This document shows, in pieces, positions 35,088 to 43,834 of a stretch of 64,000 nt of DNA; position 1 is the first letter of the stretch, and the number at the start of each line of letters is the position of its first letter. The DNA comes from JACKOB01 sp024234575 (GTDB lineage: Bacteria > Pseudomonadota > Gammaproteobacteria > Pseudomonadales > Oleiphilaceae). The notes under the pieces were generated by a model. The model did not search any database. It was not told the DNA's origin and saw only the letters and a list, made by a program, of their open reading frames with translations. The stretch lies in the NCBI GenBank assembly GCA_051208035.1, contig JBPJFZ010000001.1:248001-312000 (forward strand), in the 5' to 3' direction. Made by a program: the position numbers and the translations under genes.

Positions 35088-35618
35088 ATGTCACTATCAC
35101 TTTCAGCACTTGTTTCTCCGCTACTCATGGCTTTCTACGATTTCAAAGAGCCCATGCATTATGCATCACTGTTTGTCTTTGACCCCCCAAACTGCGAACA
35201 TCAAGTAGTGTTCCCCAAGTATCCGCAGAAAATTGGGCTACTAAAGAACAACGACAACACCTACTCTGCGCAACTTTCGCTAAAAGATTCTTTCTTAAGG
35301 GCTGATTGTGAGGAACAGACATTAGCGATAGATATTGATAGAAAAAGCTATTTAGAATCTTTGGTACTGGAACAAATTAATAACCTGGGTGGAAATAAAA
35401 TAACCATTTTAAAATACGACGTTAACGATGAGAGCGCGACTTACACGGGCCAGGTCATCATACAAAACGTTAGCATAATGGTTTCAGGGGGTTTTTATAT
35501 TGGTCACAACTCACTGATGAGCCTCACTGCCATTGACAAATACACCATCCAATCCAGCACTGCGACGACAGAATTCATCGGTTCTGCTTCACAACTAACG
35601 CTGCCTGCGCTTCAATAA
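35088..35618 (+). CDS. Hypothetical protein
   Basis: Unrecognised 176-residue protein, very probably real: GGGGGAAGTA stands directly before the ATG, and a 7-bp hairpin follows the stop. The first 16 residues are mildly hydrophobic (LSLSALVSPLLMAF) but not a clear signal peptide. The rest alternates short beta-like stretches such as ITILKYDVNDESATYTGQVIIQNVSIMVSGGFYIG. Two cysteines are present. Neighbours galU and a small conserved gene give no functional hint. Confidence 0.7.
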   Translation: MSLSLSALVSPLLMAFYDFKEPMHYASLFVFDPPNCEHQVVFPKYPQKIGLLKNNDNTYSAQLSLKDSFLRADCEEQTLAIDIDRKSYLESLVLEQINNLGGNKITILKYDVNDESATYTGQVIIQNVSIMVSGGFYIGHNSLMSLTAIDKYTIQSSTATTEFIGSASQLTLPALQ

Positions 35619-35629
35619 CTACTCTGCAT

Positions 35630-35660
35630 GTCACTGGCGCTTAAAATTGGCGTCAGTGAC
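35630..35660 (+). terminator. Hairpin after the 35.1-kb gene
   Basis: GTCACTG / CAGTGAC (35630-35636, 35654-35660) forms a 7-bp stem around a loop with GGCGC. It is 12 bases after the stop. No T run follows, so efficiency is uncertain. Confidence 0.45.
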
Positions 35661-35739
35661 CTCTAGCTGCTGTTCCTTCCTAAAATTTGATCTATTCTTT
35701 AAGCAATAAACATACATTTATTTCTTCAAGAGGTCTGCT

Positions 35740-36009
35740 ATGGGCATCCCAACCAGAGAACAGCTTTTACAGGCGCTTGATACCGCAGTAAAAATGCGTG
35801 AGTCGGGTGAAGATAAAAATTTTGTTGCGAAGTCGTTGTTAAGCTTAAATTATCGATTCGAAAAAGCCGTTCATGTCATCGACATACTAAAAGTTTACCT
35901 TCATTCAGGTAGCGGCGGCACAGAGCACGCAAAGCTCGTAAAGGCCATTCATGAGTTTGAAAAAGCGCAAGAAAGCCACGATAAACAAGACAAGTTTGGA
36001 CTGGAGTAG
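35740..36009 (+). CDS. Small conserved-looking helical protein
   Basis: An 89-residue, largely helical, charged protein (REQLLQALDTAVKMRESGEDKNFVAKSLLSLNYRFEKAVHVIDILKVYLHSG). AAGAGG lies six bases before the ATG. I do not recognise a named family. It is independent of the upstream gene, being behind a hairpin, and ends 60 bases before the convergent HTH gene. Confidence 0.7.
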   Translation: MGIPTREQLLQALDTAVKMRESGEDKNFVAKSLLSLNYRFEKAVHVIDILKVYLHSGSGGTEHAKLVKAIHEFEKAQESHDKQDKFGLE

Positions 36010-36068
36010 TCAACGTTAAGCTGGAGTAAAGGGGGTAGTAATTGAAAGACTCTTTAAGAACTACCCCA

Positions 36069-36482
36069 CTAGGCACTCATTAGCTGAATAATAAGCTTTC
36101 GATTTTCGTCATCGCTTTTGCGAAAACGCTTTAGTAATTCAAGCTCCTGCTCTGATGGCAGCACTTTTTCGATTTCTTTTCCTAATGCGTCCAACGAACT
36201 GGACAGGTCGCTTTCTTCAATAAAACGCAATCCGGGAAGTTCTAGTTGGCCATCGTCGTTATTCTGAACATCCAGAAAAGTATCCATCGCAACCTTTAAG
36301 CCTACACACAAATCTATTAATTGTGGCAAGGTAGGATATGTGCGTAATTTTGTTTGATCGGACTCCCAACTTGCCACCGTTTTGTCATCTACAAAACATA
36401 AGGTCGCAATATCTTCCAAAGAAAGATTGTGCTTCTGCCGATAGATTGCCAGCTTCTTATAGAAACTCTCCAGATACTTCAT
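36069..36482 (-). CDS. XRE-family helix-turn-helix regulator
   Basis: The 137-residue protein has an N-terminal Cro/CI-type helix-turn-helix at about 8-65 (LAIYRQKHNLSLEDIATLCFVDDKTVASWES). A C-terminal helical part follows (about 95-137) with EQELELLKRFRKSDDENRKLIIQLMSA, a pattern seen in other short XRE regulators where it mediates dimerisation. No toxin gene is adjacent on the same strand. The target is unknown; the 35.7-kb gene and its own promoter are candidates. Confidence 0.8.
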   Translation of the reverse strand: MKYLESFYKKLAIYRQKHNLSLEDIATLCFVDDKTVASWESDQTKLRTYPTLPQLIDLCVGLKVAMDTFLDVQNNDDGQLELPGLRFIEESDLSSSLDALGKEIEKVLPSEQELELLKRFRKSDDENRKLIIQLMSA

Positions 36483-36875
36483 AGATACCTTGAACTAAGA
36501 GGTTGCGCTTATCTCTGTTTACCGGTTTTCAATACCGATAAGTTGAATTTTAAGAATAACTCAAGGAAAGCAGATATCAAAAGAAAATGCCCGAAAATAA
36601 TAATTGATCGGGTTTCTTCTGCCAGCCATACTAACCCAAATTACGGATACAAATCTTTAACCCCTCTACCAAGAGACATCTCTTAACAGTCGCTCTTGAT
36701 CGTGGTTTATGCGCTCACTACTAAATAACACTTAAAACTCGGCATTGGTAACGACGCATCTAAGTGACAACCGAAAGGTACACATAAAAAATCAGCTTGG
36801 GTAGTGGATTCGTTAGTCAGGTGATTAATAATGTCGACTATAAAATTAAGAGATTAGGTAATATATATTTATGAT
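36483..36875. other. Gap between XRE gene and tRNA-Val
   Basis: The promoter region of the XRE gene and the 3' flank of tRNA-Val. I find no supportable gene, and no clear repeat or attachment site bordering the tRNA. Confidence 0.4.
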
Positions 36876-36952
<77 letters not shown>

Positions 36953-37090
36953 GTCTCGAAGAGGCGCGTAATTTAACAAAGTTACTTTTCCTCTGCAACA
37001 ATTTTCGTTTAAATAGTTGATCGATGCTAAGTTAGCCTGCCCGTATTGTCGCTACAATCCCAACACAGTTCACTAAATTGAAACCACACT

Positions 37091-37714
37091 ATGACAAAAA
37101 CCGAAACCCTCACGGGGCATGACACCTACGTCTATATAATACGCGATAGCCTCTATATAAACCTGGGCAACAACTGCACGTTAACTTGTGATTTTTGTCC
37201 AAAACACAATGGCACCTGGATGGTTCACGACTATGATATGAGCCTTGAAAAACCACCTACTGCTGCGATGGTTATTGATGCCATCAACGATCCTAAACAA
37301 TATAACGAAATTGTATTTTGTGGCTATGGAGAACCAACATTACGCCTGAAACCACTACTGGAAATTGCCAAGTGGGTCAAAGCCAAAGGCGGTCGTGTAA
37401 GAGTTAATACGGATGGCCTCGGCAACCTTGCCAACAAACGCAATATTTTGCCCGAGCTGTCTAAATGTGTCGACGCCCTCTCGATTTCTTTGAACGCACA
37501 AGATGAAGAGACTTACAATTTACACTGCAAGCCTGGGCTGAAAGGCTCATGGGAAGCAATGCTAGCGTTCTCGAAAGAAGCAACTAAGTGGATTGATGAA
37601 GTATCCGTATCAGCAATAAACGGATTGGAAGGGGTTGATATTACGAAATGCAAAGAATTGGCGGAAAAAATGGGAGTGCACTTCAAAGAACGCTTTATGG
37701 ACGTTGTCGGCTAA
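37091..37714 (+). CDS. TatD-associated-type radical SAM protein
   Basis: The 207-residue protein carries the radical SAM cluster motif CTLTCDFC (Cys29, Cys33, Cys36), the GGE-like element as FCGYGEPTLRL, and strands such as GGRVRVNTDGLGN and ALSISLNAQDEETY. This matches the small TatD-linked radical SAM family of unknown reaction. No tatD is adjacent here. It starts 138 bases from tRNA-Val and converges on the epimerase gene. Its ribosome site is weak. Reaction and substrate cannot be inferred. Confidence 0.8.
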   Translation: MTKTETLTGHDTYVYIIRDSLYINLGNNCTLTCDFCPKHNGTWMVHDYDMSLEKPPTAAMVIDAINDPKQYNEIVFCGYGEPTLRLKPLLEIAKWVKAKGGRVRVNTDGLGNLANKRNILPELSKCVDALSISLNAQDEETYNLHCKPGLKGSWEAMLAFSKEATKWIDEVSVSAINGLEGVDITKCKELAEKMGVHFKERFMDVVG

Positions 37715-37737
37715 GATAACGTCCATGAATTTACTGT

Positions 37738-38745
37738 CTAATGTCCGTAAAAATCAAGATACCATTCGGCGAACTTCTTTACACCGTCTTCGATTTTCGT
37801 AGCTGGCGCGTAACCAACATCATTGACCAGCGCATCAACGTTCGCATAGGTATCCGGTACATCGCCAGGTTGCAGTGGCAGCAGATTTTTTTCGGCTTTT
37901 TTACCCAGGCACTCTTCGAGGATTTCAATATATCGCATCAACTCGACCGGCCTATTACTTCCGATATTGTATATCCGATAGGGAGCTTTACTGGTTCCAG
38001 GATCTGGCTCCATACCGCTCCAATTCGAGTTCGGTTGTGCAACATTGTCCAGCGTTCTAATAACACCTTCTACAATATCATCAATATAAGTAAAGTCCCG
38101 TTTATGATTACCATAATTAAAGACGTCGATAGGCTCACCACCCAATATCTTTTTCGTAAAAATAAACAATGCCATATCAGGCCTGCCCCAAGGGCCATAA
38201 ACGGTAAAGAACCTTAGGCCGGTTGTTGGCAGTGCAAAGAGATGGCTGTAGGTGTGGGCCATTAATTCATTTGCTTTTTTCGATGCAGCGTAAAGGCTAA
38301 CAGGGTGATCAACATTATCGTGTACCGAGAACGGCATCGCCTCGTTAGCGCCATAAACAGAGCTGGACGAAGCATAAACCAGATGCTTTACATTGTTATG
38401 CCTGCACCCTTCAAGAATATTAGTAAATCCAGTGATGTTCGCATCAATATAAGCCTGAGGATTCTCTAGCGAGTACCGGACACCGGCCTGGGCTGCGAGA
38501 TTAACCACTTTGTCAGGTTTCTCATCCGCAAAAAGCTTCGCCATTTGAGCACTATCAGCAATATCCAAACGCACATCTTTAAACTTTTCATATTTCTCGA
38601 GTCGTTTTAACCGAGCGTACTTTAAGCTCACATCGTAATAATCGTTTACGTTATCGACACCAATAACTTCATCGCCACGCTCAAGTAACCTTATAGCCAG
38701 TGTAGAACCGATAAATCCTGCAGTGCCTGTTACTAAAATCTTCAC
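37738..38745 (-). CDS. UDP-glucuronate 4-epimerase-like NAD-dependent epimerase
   Basis: An extended SDR of 335 residues. NAD binding is by GTAGFIGS (7-14); the active site contains ASSSSVYG and the YAASKKANE Tyr-Lys pair. VRYSLENPQAYIDANITGF and LRFFTVYGPWGRPDMALFIFTKKI are typical of the UDP-glucuronate to UDP-galacturonate epimerases. The product would feed surface polysaccharide or lipopolysaccharide. No glycan cluster surrounds it; it stands alone between the radical SAM gene and an outer-membrane protein gene. Confidence 0.88.
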   Translation of the reverse strand: MKILVTGTAGFIGSTLAIRLLERGDEVIGVDNVNDYYDVSLKYARLKRLEKYEKFKDVRLDIADSAQMAKLFADEKPDKVVNLAAQAGVRYSLENPQAYIDANITGFTNILEGCRHNNVKHLVYASSSSVYGANEAMPFSVHDNVDHPVSLYAASKKANELMAHTYSHLFALPTTGLRFFTVYGPWGRPDMALFIFTKKILGGEPIDVFNYGNHKRDFTYIDDIVEGVIRTLDNVAQPNSNWSGMEPDPGTSKAPYRIYNIGSNRPVELMRYIEILEECLGKKAEKNLLPLQPGDVPDTYANVDALVNDVGYAPATKIEDGVKKFAEWYLDFYGH

Positions 38746-38792
38746 CTAATACTCCTGTAAACGAGCCAAACTAGCTAATCTAAACAATCAGA

Positions 38793-39542
38793 CTAAAAAA
38801 CAGCACCTAAAGAGAAATAAGGACCCGACAAATCAACATCCACTTCAATTCCTTCAACATCATCTAGCTGCGCAGATAATTGCCTGTAACCTAGCTCCAT
38901 TCCCAAAAAGACGAGCCGGAATTTCATTTTTGCCGACACATCCGTGACGGTGTTGTCTCCCAGCGACATAGCACTCCCCTCCAAACCCACTGATAAGGAC
39001 TGCAGGAAAGGTAATGTTAGCTCTGCATTACCATAAAGCATGGGAATAATTTCATTAATATCTTCCTTAACTATTTTCTTTGCATCATTTTGTTGGCGCA
39101 ATGCTAATGTGCCATTAAACACCTTTGCATTCAGTCCAAGATCAATAGAGGCATAATTATCTAAGACTTCGTAATACATAATAAAGTCGTAGTTAGATAA
39201 ATCCAGATTCGTTTGAACGTCACCATTAAAGTTGACACCTTGGAAGTTCGTATCAATATTTCCATATCCAACCTGGTCAGCACTGAAGTATTTGAACTTG
39301 CCATTCGGTAAAATTGGTATGGGATGCTCTAATGACGCATAAACCATTAAAAGAGTTTCTTCGCTAAAGTTCAAATTATCCTCTAAATCAACAGGGTCAC
39401 CACCTGATTGCAAATTTCCGCTGCTTTGTGCATACCAACCACTAACACCTGCTGTTACACCAAGAACGTCTGCATTAACCTGCCCTGCAAAGGCAATCAA
39501 ACCAAATTGAACTACCGCAAGTGGAAACTTCCGAACATTCAT
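38793..39542 (-). CDS. TIGR04219-type outer membrane beta-barrel protein
   Basis: The 249-residue protein has a signal peptide (cut after QVNA) followed directly by DVLGVTAGVSGWYAQSSG, the family N-terminus. Repeated amphipathic strands follow, with a terminal Phe (SLGAVF) as in proteins inserted by BAM. NFSEETLLMVYASLEHPIPILPNGKFKY is also typical. Its role is unknown. It lies 47 bases after the epimerase gene start on the same strand. Confidence 0.85.
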   Translation of the reverse strand: MNVRKFPLAVVQFGLIAFAGQVNADVLGVTAGVSGWYAQSSGNLQSGGDPVDLEDNLNFSEETLLMVYASLEHPIPILPNGKFKYFSADQVGYGNIDTNFQGVNFNGDVQTNLDLSNYDFIMYYEVLDNYASIDLGLNAKVFNGTLALRQQNDAKKIVKEDINEIIPMLYGNAELTLPFLQSLSVGLEGSAMSLGDNTVTDVSAKMKFRLVFLGMELGYRQLSAQLDDVEGIEVDVDLSGPYFSLGAVF

Positions 39543-39645
39543 ATCAACTTCCTATGTATTAATTTTTCTATTAATTGGTAAATGATACCTATTTCAATTG
39601 GTTTAGCTTACCTACCCTGGAACGTTATTCGAGCCATTAATCTAA

Positions 39646-40707
39646 TTAAGATGCATTCTCTAAAAGCAAAGCCAGAATTCTGGACTGGCTATCGGTGTCC
39701 TCAGGATCAACCATATTGGCTACATATACTTTTACGTAATCTTTTTCAGTCTTAAGGTTAACCTTAAAATCATACTCTGGCGCACTTTTTTCTGACGAGC
39801 AAAACCAGGAAAAGAAGCCACACTTATCATCGTTATCCTCAACATCAAGGTAAACTACTCCCTCGCTGCGATCTATATCTGCCACAGGAAGTTTTGCATC
39901 CCTAATGGCTCGCAACACAACAGACCAGGAGCGATCGTAATCAAGGTCGAGTTTCAAATAGCTATCCAAATCGCCATCTGCCACGAGGGCAACTTTTGAC
40001 GGCCCCCCAATATCAGAGGCAAGAAGAGAAAATGACTTATCGTCTTTATTGGCAATCATGTAATCTTTGGTTTTTTCTAAAACGGCCTTTTCGACATTTA
40101 AACCACTGGATTCACCCTGCCAGGCTTTGAAATCGTTCGCACCATCATCTTCAAGGAGCCGCATTTGCACTTCCGCGGTATTTCGTTTCAATCCCTGAGA
40201 AACTAAAATCTGAAGAACATGGCTTTTACTTTCATCAAGGCCAATGCTATTGGTAAATGTGCGAATTAGCGCACTGTTAGATGGTAAACTGGCTTGGGCA
40301 AGCCCCAACTGCGGATTGGAATTTGAAAACGAAACACCCTGACTGCTCAAAAAGCGCTCAATACTCGGCCAAACTCTTGAGGGAGGTTCATTAACTAACA
40401 ACCACACCTGATCTTCATTAACCTCTACGGAAAACTGCTCTTTCAATATCCTCAGAACTGCATCTGGAGGAGCAGGAACCTTAAAGTCTTGCGAAAGAAC
40501 CTGGTTGTTCGTTATGTCTGGTATTGGGTATGATTCATTTATAACATCCTGCCTATACCAGGGAGGCACGACAATACCACTGCCACTTTCCGCCTTTGTA
40601 TAGTCTCCACTTCGATCCCGAACAACCCCGCAACCGCTTACCATCAACATTGGTATGATCGCGAAACCTAAGAAAAGAAAGGACAAGAACCTTTTTGATA
40701 ATGTCAT
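39646..40707 (-). CDS. bamC: BAM complex lipoprotein BamC
   Basis: BamC is a lipoprotein of the outer-membrane beta-barrel assembly machine. The 353-residue protein has a signal peptide with lipobox VSGC (Cys26), the unstructured N-terminal segment (DRSGDYTKAESGSGIVVPPWY) that binds BamD, and two helix-grip domains. These include LVNEPPSRVWPSIERFLSSQG and DYDRSWSVVLRAIRDAKLPVADIDRSEGVVYLD. It follows dapA by two bases, the usual dapA-bamC pair. Confidence 0.92.
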   Translation of the reverse strand: MTLSKRFLSFLFLGFAIIPMLMVSGCGVVRDRSGDYTKAESGSGIVVPPWYRQDVINESYPIPDITNNQVLSQDFKVPAPPDAVLRILKEQFSVEVNEDQVWLLVNEPPSRVWPSIERFLSSQGVSFSNSNPQLGLAQASLPSNSALIRTFTNSIGLDESKSHVLQILVSQGLKRNTAEVQMRLLEDDGANDFKAWQGESSGLNVEKAVLEKTKDYMIANKDDKSFSLLASDIGGPSKVALVADGDLDSYLKLDLDYDRSWSVVLRAIRDAKLPVADIDRSEGVVYLDVEDNDDKCGFFSWFCSSEKSAPEYDFKVNLKTEKDYVKVYVANMVDPEDTDSQSRILALLLENAS

Positions 40708-40709
40708 AT

Positions 40710-41585
40710 TCAGAGGATACCAGTTCCTTTCAGTGCTTCAGTAACAACCGAGTGAAACTTATCACTTAAAGGCGTTAATGGTAAGCGTATTCCCTCCTCT
40801 ATCATTCCCATTTGCTGCAGCGCCCACTTAACTGGAATAGGGTTAGCTTCAACAAACAGGTTCCGATGCAAGGGCATCAATCTATCGTTGATCTCTCTTG
40901 CTTCAACATCTGCCCCGGCAAGTGCTCGTCGGCATAAAGCAGACATTTCCGAGGGCGCAATATTGGCCGTCACAGATATATTTCCTTTTGCCCCAGATAA
41001 AATCAACTCAACCGCGGTAGCATCATCCCCTGAATAGACTACTAGTCTATCCGAAACCATTTCGATTAGCTCCCGCCCTCTCGCCAAGTCTCCGGTCGCA
41101 TCTTTAATCCCGATAATATTCGGAATATCGGCCAGCCTGGCAACCGTTTCATTTGACATGTCGCAAGCCGTTCTGCCCGGCACATTGTAGAGTATCTGAT
41201 CGATATCAACCGCTTCAGCAATTGCCTTGTAATGCAAATACAATCCTTCTTGAGTAGGGCGATTGTAATAAGGTACAACCAATAGACAGGCGTCAGCGCC
41301 ATATTTTTGAGCGGCGGCTGTTAATTCGATGGCTTCTTTAGTAGAGTTTGCCCCGGTGCCAGCGATAACAGGTATCTTGCCACCAACCAGCTCTACCACT
41401 TTTTTGATAACTGCGCAGTGCTCATCCGTATCAAGGGTTGCTGACTCTCCGGTAGTTCCAACCGCAACAATACCATTGGTACCATTTGCCAGATGAAATT
41501 TCACCAGTTTTTCAAGTCCAGCCCAATCAAGTGAACCATCACCATGCATTGGCGTCACTAAAGCTACCAAACTGCCAGAAATCAT
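40710..41585 (-). CDS. dapA: 4-hydroxy-tetrahydrodipicolinate synthase
   Basis: DapA condenses pyruvate with aspartate semialdehyde, the first step of the diaminopimelate/lysine branch. Starting at the ATG at 41585 (GGAG six bases upstream) gives 291 residues and E. coli numbering: Thr44-Thr45 in GTTGES, Tyr133 in YNVPGRT, Arg138 and Schiff-base Lys161 in GIKDATGD. The frame extends 19 codons upstream without similarity. It is cotranscribed with bamC and divergent from gcvR. Confidence 0.96.
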   Translation of the reverse strand: MISGSLVALVTPMHGDGSLDWAGLEKLVKFHLANGTNGIVAVGTTGESATLDTDEHCAVIKKVVELVGGKIPVIAGTGANSTKEAIELTAAAQKYGADACLLVVPYYNRPTQEGLYLHYKAIAEAVDIDQILYNVPGRTACDMSNETVARLADIPNIIGIKDATGDLARGRELIEMVSDRLVVYSGDDATAVELILSGAKGNISVTANIAPSEMSALCRRALAGADVEAREINDRLMPLHRNLFVEANPIPVKWALQQMGMIEEGIRLPLTPLSDKFHSVVTEALKGTGIL

Positions 41586-41807
41586 AAAAAACTCCATGGA
41601 TTTTAAAACGGATATGGTACTTGCGCGGCGCACCGGAGACAAGCTTCATTTATAGCGAGGAGCATGATTTTCACTTTGTAATCAGATGCGCTTTAAGGGA
41701 AACAACCGCTTTGTTGACGTGAGCACTATCAGGGTGCTTGACATGTTAAAAAGCAGAAACCACTATAAACGCCTAACCAATAAGCTACACAGGACAATCA
41801 GCAAATT

Positions 41808-42356
41808 ATGTCTTCATCAAAGCCTAGAGAAAACTACCTGGTCATATCAGCCATCGGCTCCGACAGACCCGGCATTGTAAACGACCTCGCAAAAGCGAGT
41901 GCAGAATACCATTGCAATATAATTGATAGCAGAATGACAGTTCTAGGTGGCGAATTTGCAGTTATCATGATGGTTGCAGGCAACTGGGATGCGATAGCAA
42001 AGCTTGAAAACACGCTGCTTCAGTTAGCAGACAAGCTTGGATTAAAAATTGTTATTAAACAGACACAGCCACGAGCACTTAAACAAACCATATCCTACAC
42101 GATAAACGTTGTTGCCTTAGACAACCCCGGCATCGTTCATGAAATAGCCAAATTTTTCTCCAGTCAACAAATTAACATCGATGACATGCAAACCGGCACT
42201 TACTGCGCACCTCATACCGGCACACAGATGTTTAATTTAAACATGATCATTAATGTTCCAGCGGGAACACATCTTCCCAGCCTACGTGAAGAGTTTATGT
42301 TGTTTTGCGACGACCGAAACCTTGACGCAATTATTGAACCTACAAGGAACGGCTAA
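41808..42356 (+). CDS. gcvR: Glycine cleavage system regulator GcvR (two ACT domains)
   Basis: GcvR binds GcvA and holds back glycine-cleavage genes when glycine is low. The 182-residue protein has two ACT domains (about 9-85 and 95-175): ISAIGSDRPGIVNDLAKASAEYHCNIIDSRM and VVALDNPGIVHEIAKFFSSQQINIDDMQTGTYCAPHTGTQMF. It lies between dapA and bcp, as in Pseudomonas. Whether GcvA is the partner here is inferred from the family. Confidence 0.9.
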   Translation: MSSSKPRENYLVISAIGSDRPGIVNDLAKASAEYHCNIIDSRMTVLGGEFAVIMMVAGNWDAIAKLENTLLQLADKLGLKIVIKQTQPRALKQTISYTINVVALDNPGIVHEIAKFFSSQQINIDDMQTGTYCAPHTGTQMFNLNMIINVPAGTHLPSLREEFMLFCDDRNLDAIIEPTRNG

Positions 42357-42440
42357 AATATCCTGACATCTCATTTGATTGCCGCTGATGCCCAATAGCT
42401 ATCAGGATAGAAAAAACCGAATTATAAGGCAGGTACAGAA

Positions 42441-42911
42441 ATGGAAACTAACATAAAAGAAGGGCTACCTGTGGCTAACTTTACCGCTGTAGCAACAGAT
42501 GGCGCTTTCTCTTTGGCAGATCATAAAGGCAAAAACATTGTGATTTACTTTTACCCCAAAGACAACACGCCTGGCTGCACAACGGAAGGCAATGACTTTA
42601 GCTCTCTTTATGACACGTTTCAGGAAAGAAACACTGTTATTTATGGTGTGTCGAAAGACTCATTAAAAACTCATGAAAACTTTCGCGCCAAGTTCCAGTT
42701 TCGGTTTCACCTCATCAGCGACAAAGACGAAATAGTGTGTAGACATTTCGATGTTATTAAACTTAAGAAAATGTATGGTCGTGAATACGAAGGGATTGAG
42801 AGAAGTACTTTTCTCATCAACCACACCGGCGAACTGATTAAAGCGTGGCGAAAAGTGAAAGTAAAAGGCCATGCTGAAGAAGTTTTGGCAACAGTGAACA
42901 CTTTGACCTGA
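42441..42911 (+). CDS. bcp: Thioredoxin-dependent thiol peroxidase (Bcp/PrxQ)
   Basis: A 156-residue peroxiredoxin that reduces hydroperoxides. The peroxidatic Cys46 lies in FYPKDNTPGCTTEG. In the E. coli protein a resolving Cys follows five residues later; here that place is Asp, so the protein needs another thiol (one other Cys is in DEIVCRHFD) or an outside partner. This state is common in Pseudomonas-type Bcp. It lies 84 bases after gcvR and ends in a strong terminator. Confidence 0.93.
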   Translation: METNIKEGLPVANFTAVATDGAFSLADHKGKNIVIYFYPKDNTPGCTTEGNDFSSLYDTFQERNTVIYGVSKDSLKTHENFRAKFQFRFHLISDKDEIVCRHFDVIKLKKMYGREYEGIERSTFLINHTGELIKAWRKVKVKGHAEEVLATVNTLT

Positions 42912-42956
42912 ATTTTTCGCATATTTTATTATAACGTCCCCCACCCTCGCCTCATA

Positions 42957-43002
42957 AACCAGCAAGAGCTATCCAACGCTCGCGCTGGTTAACCCCTTTT
43001 TT
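42957..43002 (+). terminator. bcp terminator
   Basis: AACCAGC / GCTGGTT with an inner GAGC/GCTC stem, then AACCCC and six T (42957-43002). This is a good intrinsic terminator on the plus strand. Confidence 0.8.
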
Positions 43003-43206
43003 AGTAATCAATAAGCTCAATGAATTTGAATGTATCAACTCAAGCTGCAACTGTTCACAAAACAGACAAATAATTGCGAATTTGAGAACTGGATCGGCGT
43101 TTTGGTACAAAAAGCCCCTAAAATAAGTCTGGTTACATTTTTATATAAAAACAAACCTAATAAAACACGCACACACAAACGTTCACAACAATAACGGGAG
43201 TTTTAT

Positions 43207-43782
43207 ATGAGTACAGCACGATTGATAATATTAGTGTTGGCTTTTCTTCCCTTCAGCGCCCAAGCTAGAACACTTAGCGACGTTAACCTCGCCGAAGAAT
43301 TACAAATCAACGATGAAAGCCCTGTCTTAAGCCTCAATGGCGCCTCACTAAGAAGAACCTACATGATCGTAAAAACATATGTCGGTGGTTTATATCTGGA
43401 ACACCCCAGTCAAAGTGATGAAGAAATTATTCGAAGTGATGAGCACAAACGCATGTTATTCCATGTACTACTCAACAAAGTAACGGCTCGCAAAGTTGCC
43501 CGGTCACTTAAAGAAGCTCTTGTCGTTAATATAAATAGCGAAGAGCAAGAACGCCTGGAGCCACATATTAATCAGTTTATAAGTATGTTTGAAGGTAAGC
43601 TCCACAAGAATGATGAAGTAAATATAGATTACATCCCGGGTGTAGGAACGAAGGTCACCATCGCTGGTGAAGACAAGGGAACAATCCCTGGAAAAGAGTT
43701 TTCTGATGCTTTGCTATCCGTTTGGCTAGGTAAGCAACCGGTGAGCGAGAACTTTAAAAACGACATTTTGGGCGTTAATTAA
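43207..43782 (+). CDS. Periplasmic chalcone isomerase-like protein
   Basis: The 191-residue protein has a signal peptide (cut after SAQA) and a chalcone-isomerase-like domain of the bacterial Chalcone_3 type. Evidence is LNGASLRRTYMIVKTYVGGLYLEHPSQSDEEIIRSD, RMLFHVLLNKVTARKVARSL and GKEFSDALLSVWLGKQPVS. Bacterial members have no proven enzyme activity and may bind fatty acid-like ligands. In collinear Pseudomonas blocks bcp is followed directly by perM, so this gene looks like an insertion into that order. Confidence 0.82.
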   Translation: MSTARLIILVLAFLPFSAQARTLSDVNLAEELQINDESPVLSLNGASLRRTYMIVKTYVGGLYLEHPSQSDEEIIRSDEHKRMLFHVLLNKVTARKVARSLKEALVVNINSEEQERLEPHINQFISMFEGKLHKNDEVNIDYIPGVGTKVTIAGEDKGTIPGKEFSDALLSVWLGKQPVSENFKNDILGVN

Positions 43783-43834
43783 GTTCTTGCTAAGGATTTT
43801 AATTGCCAGTGGATGGCACTTTCCCTGCCAGCAA

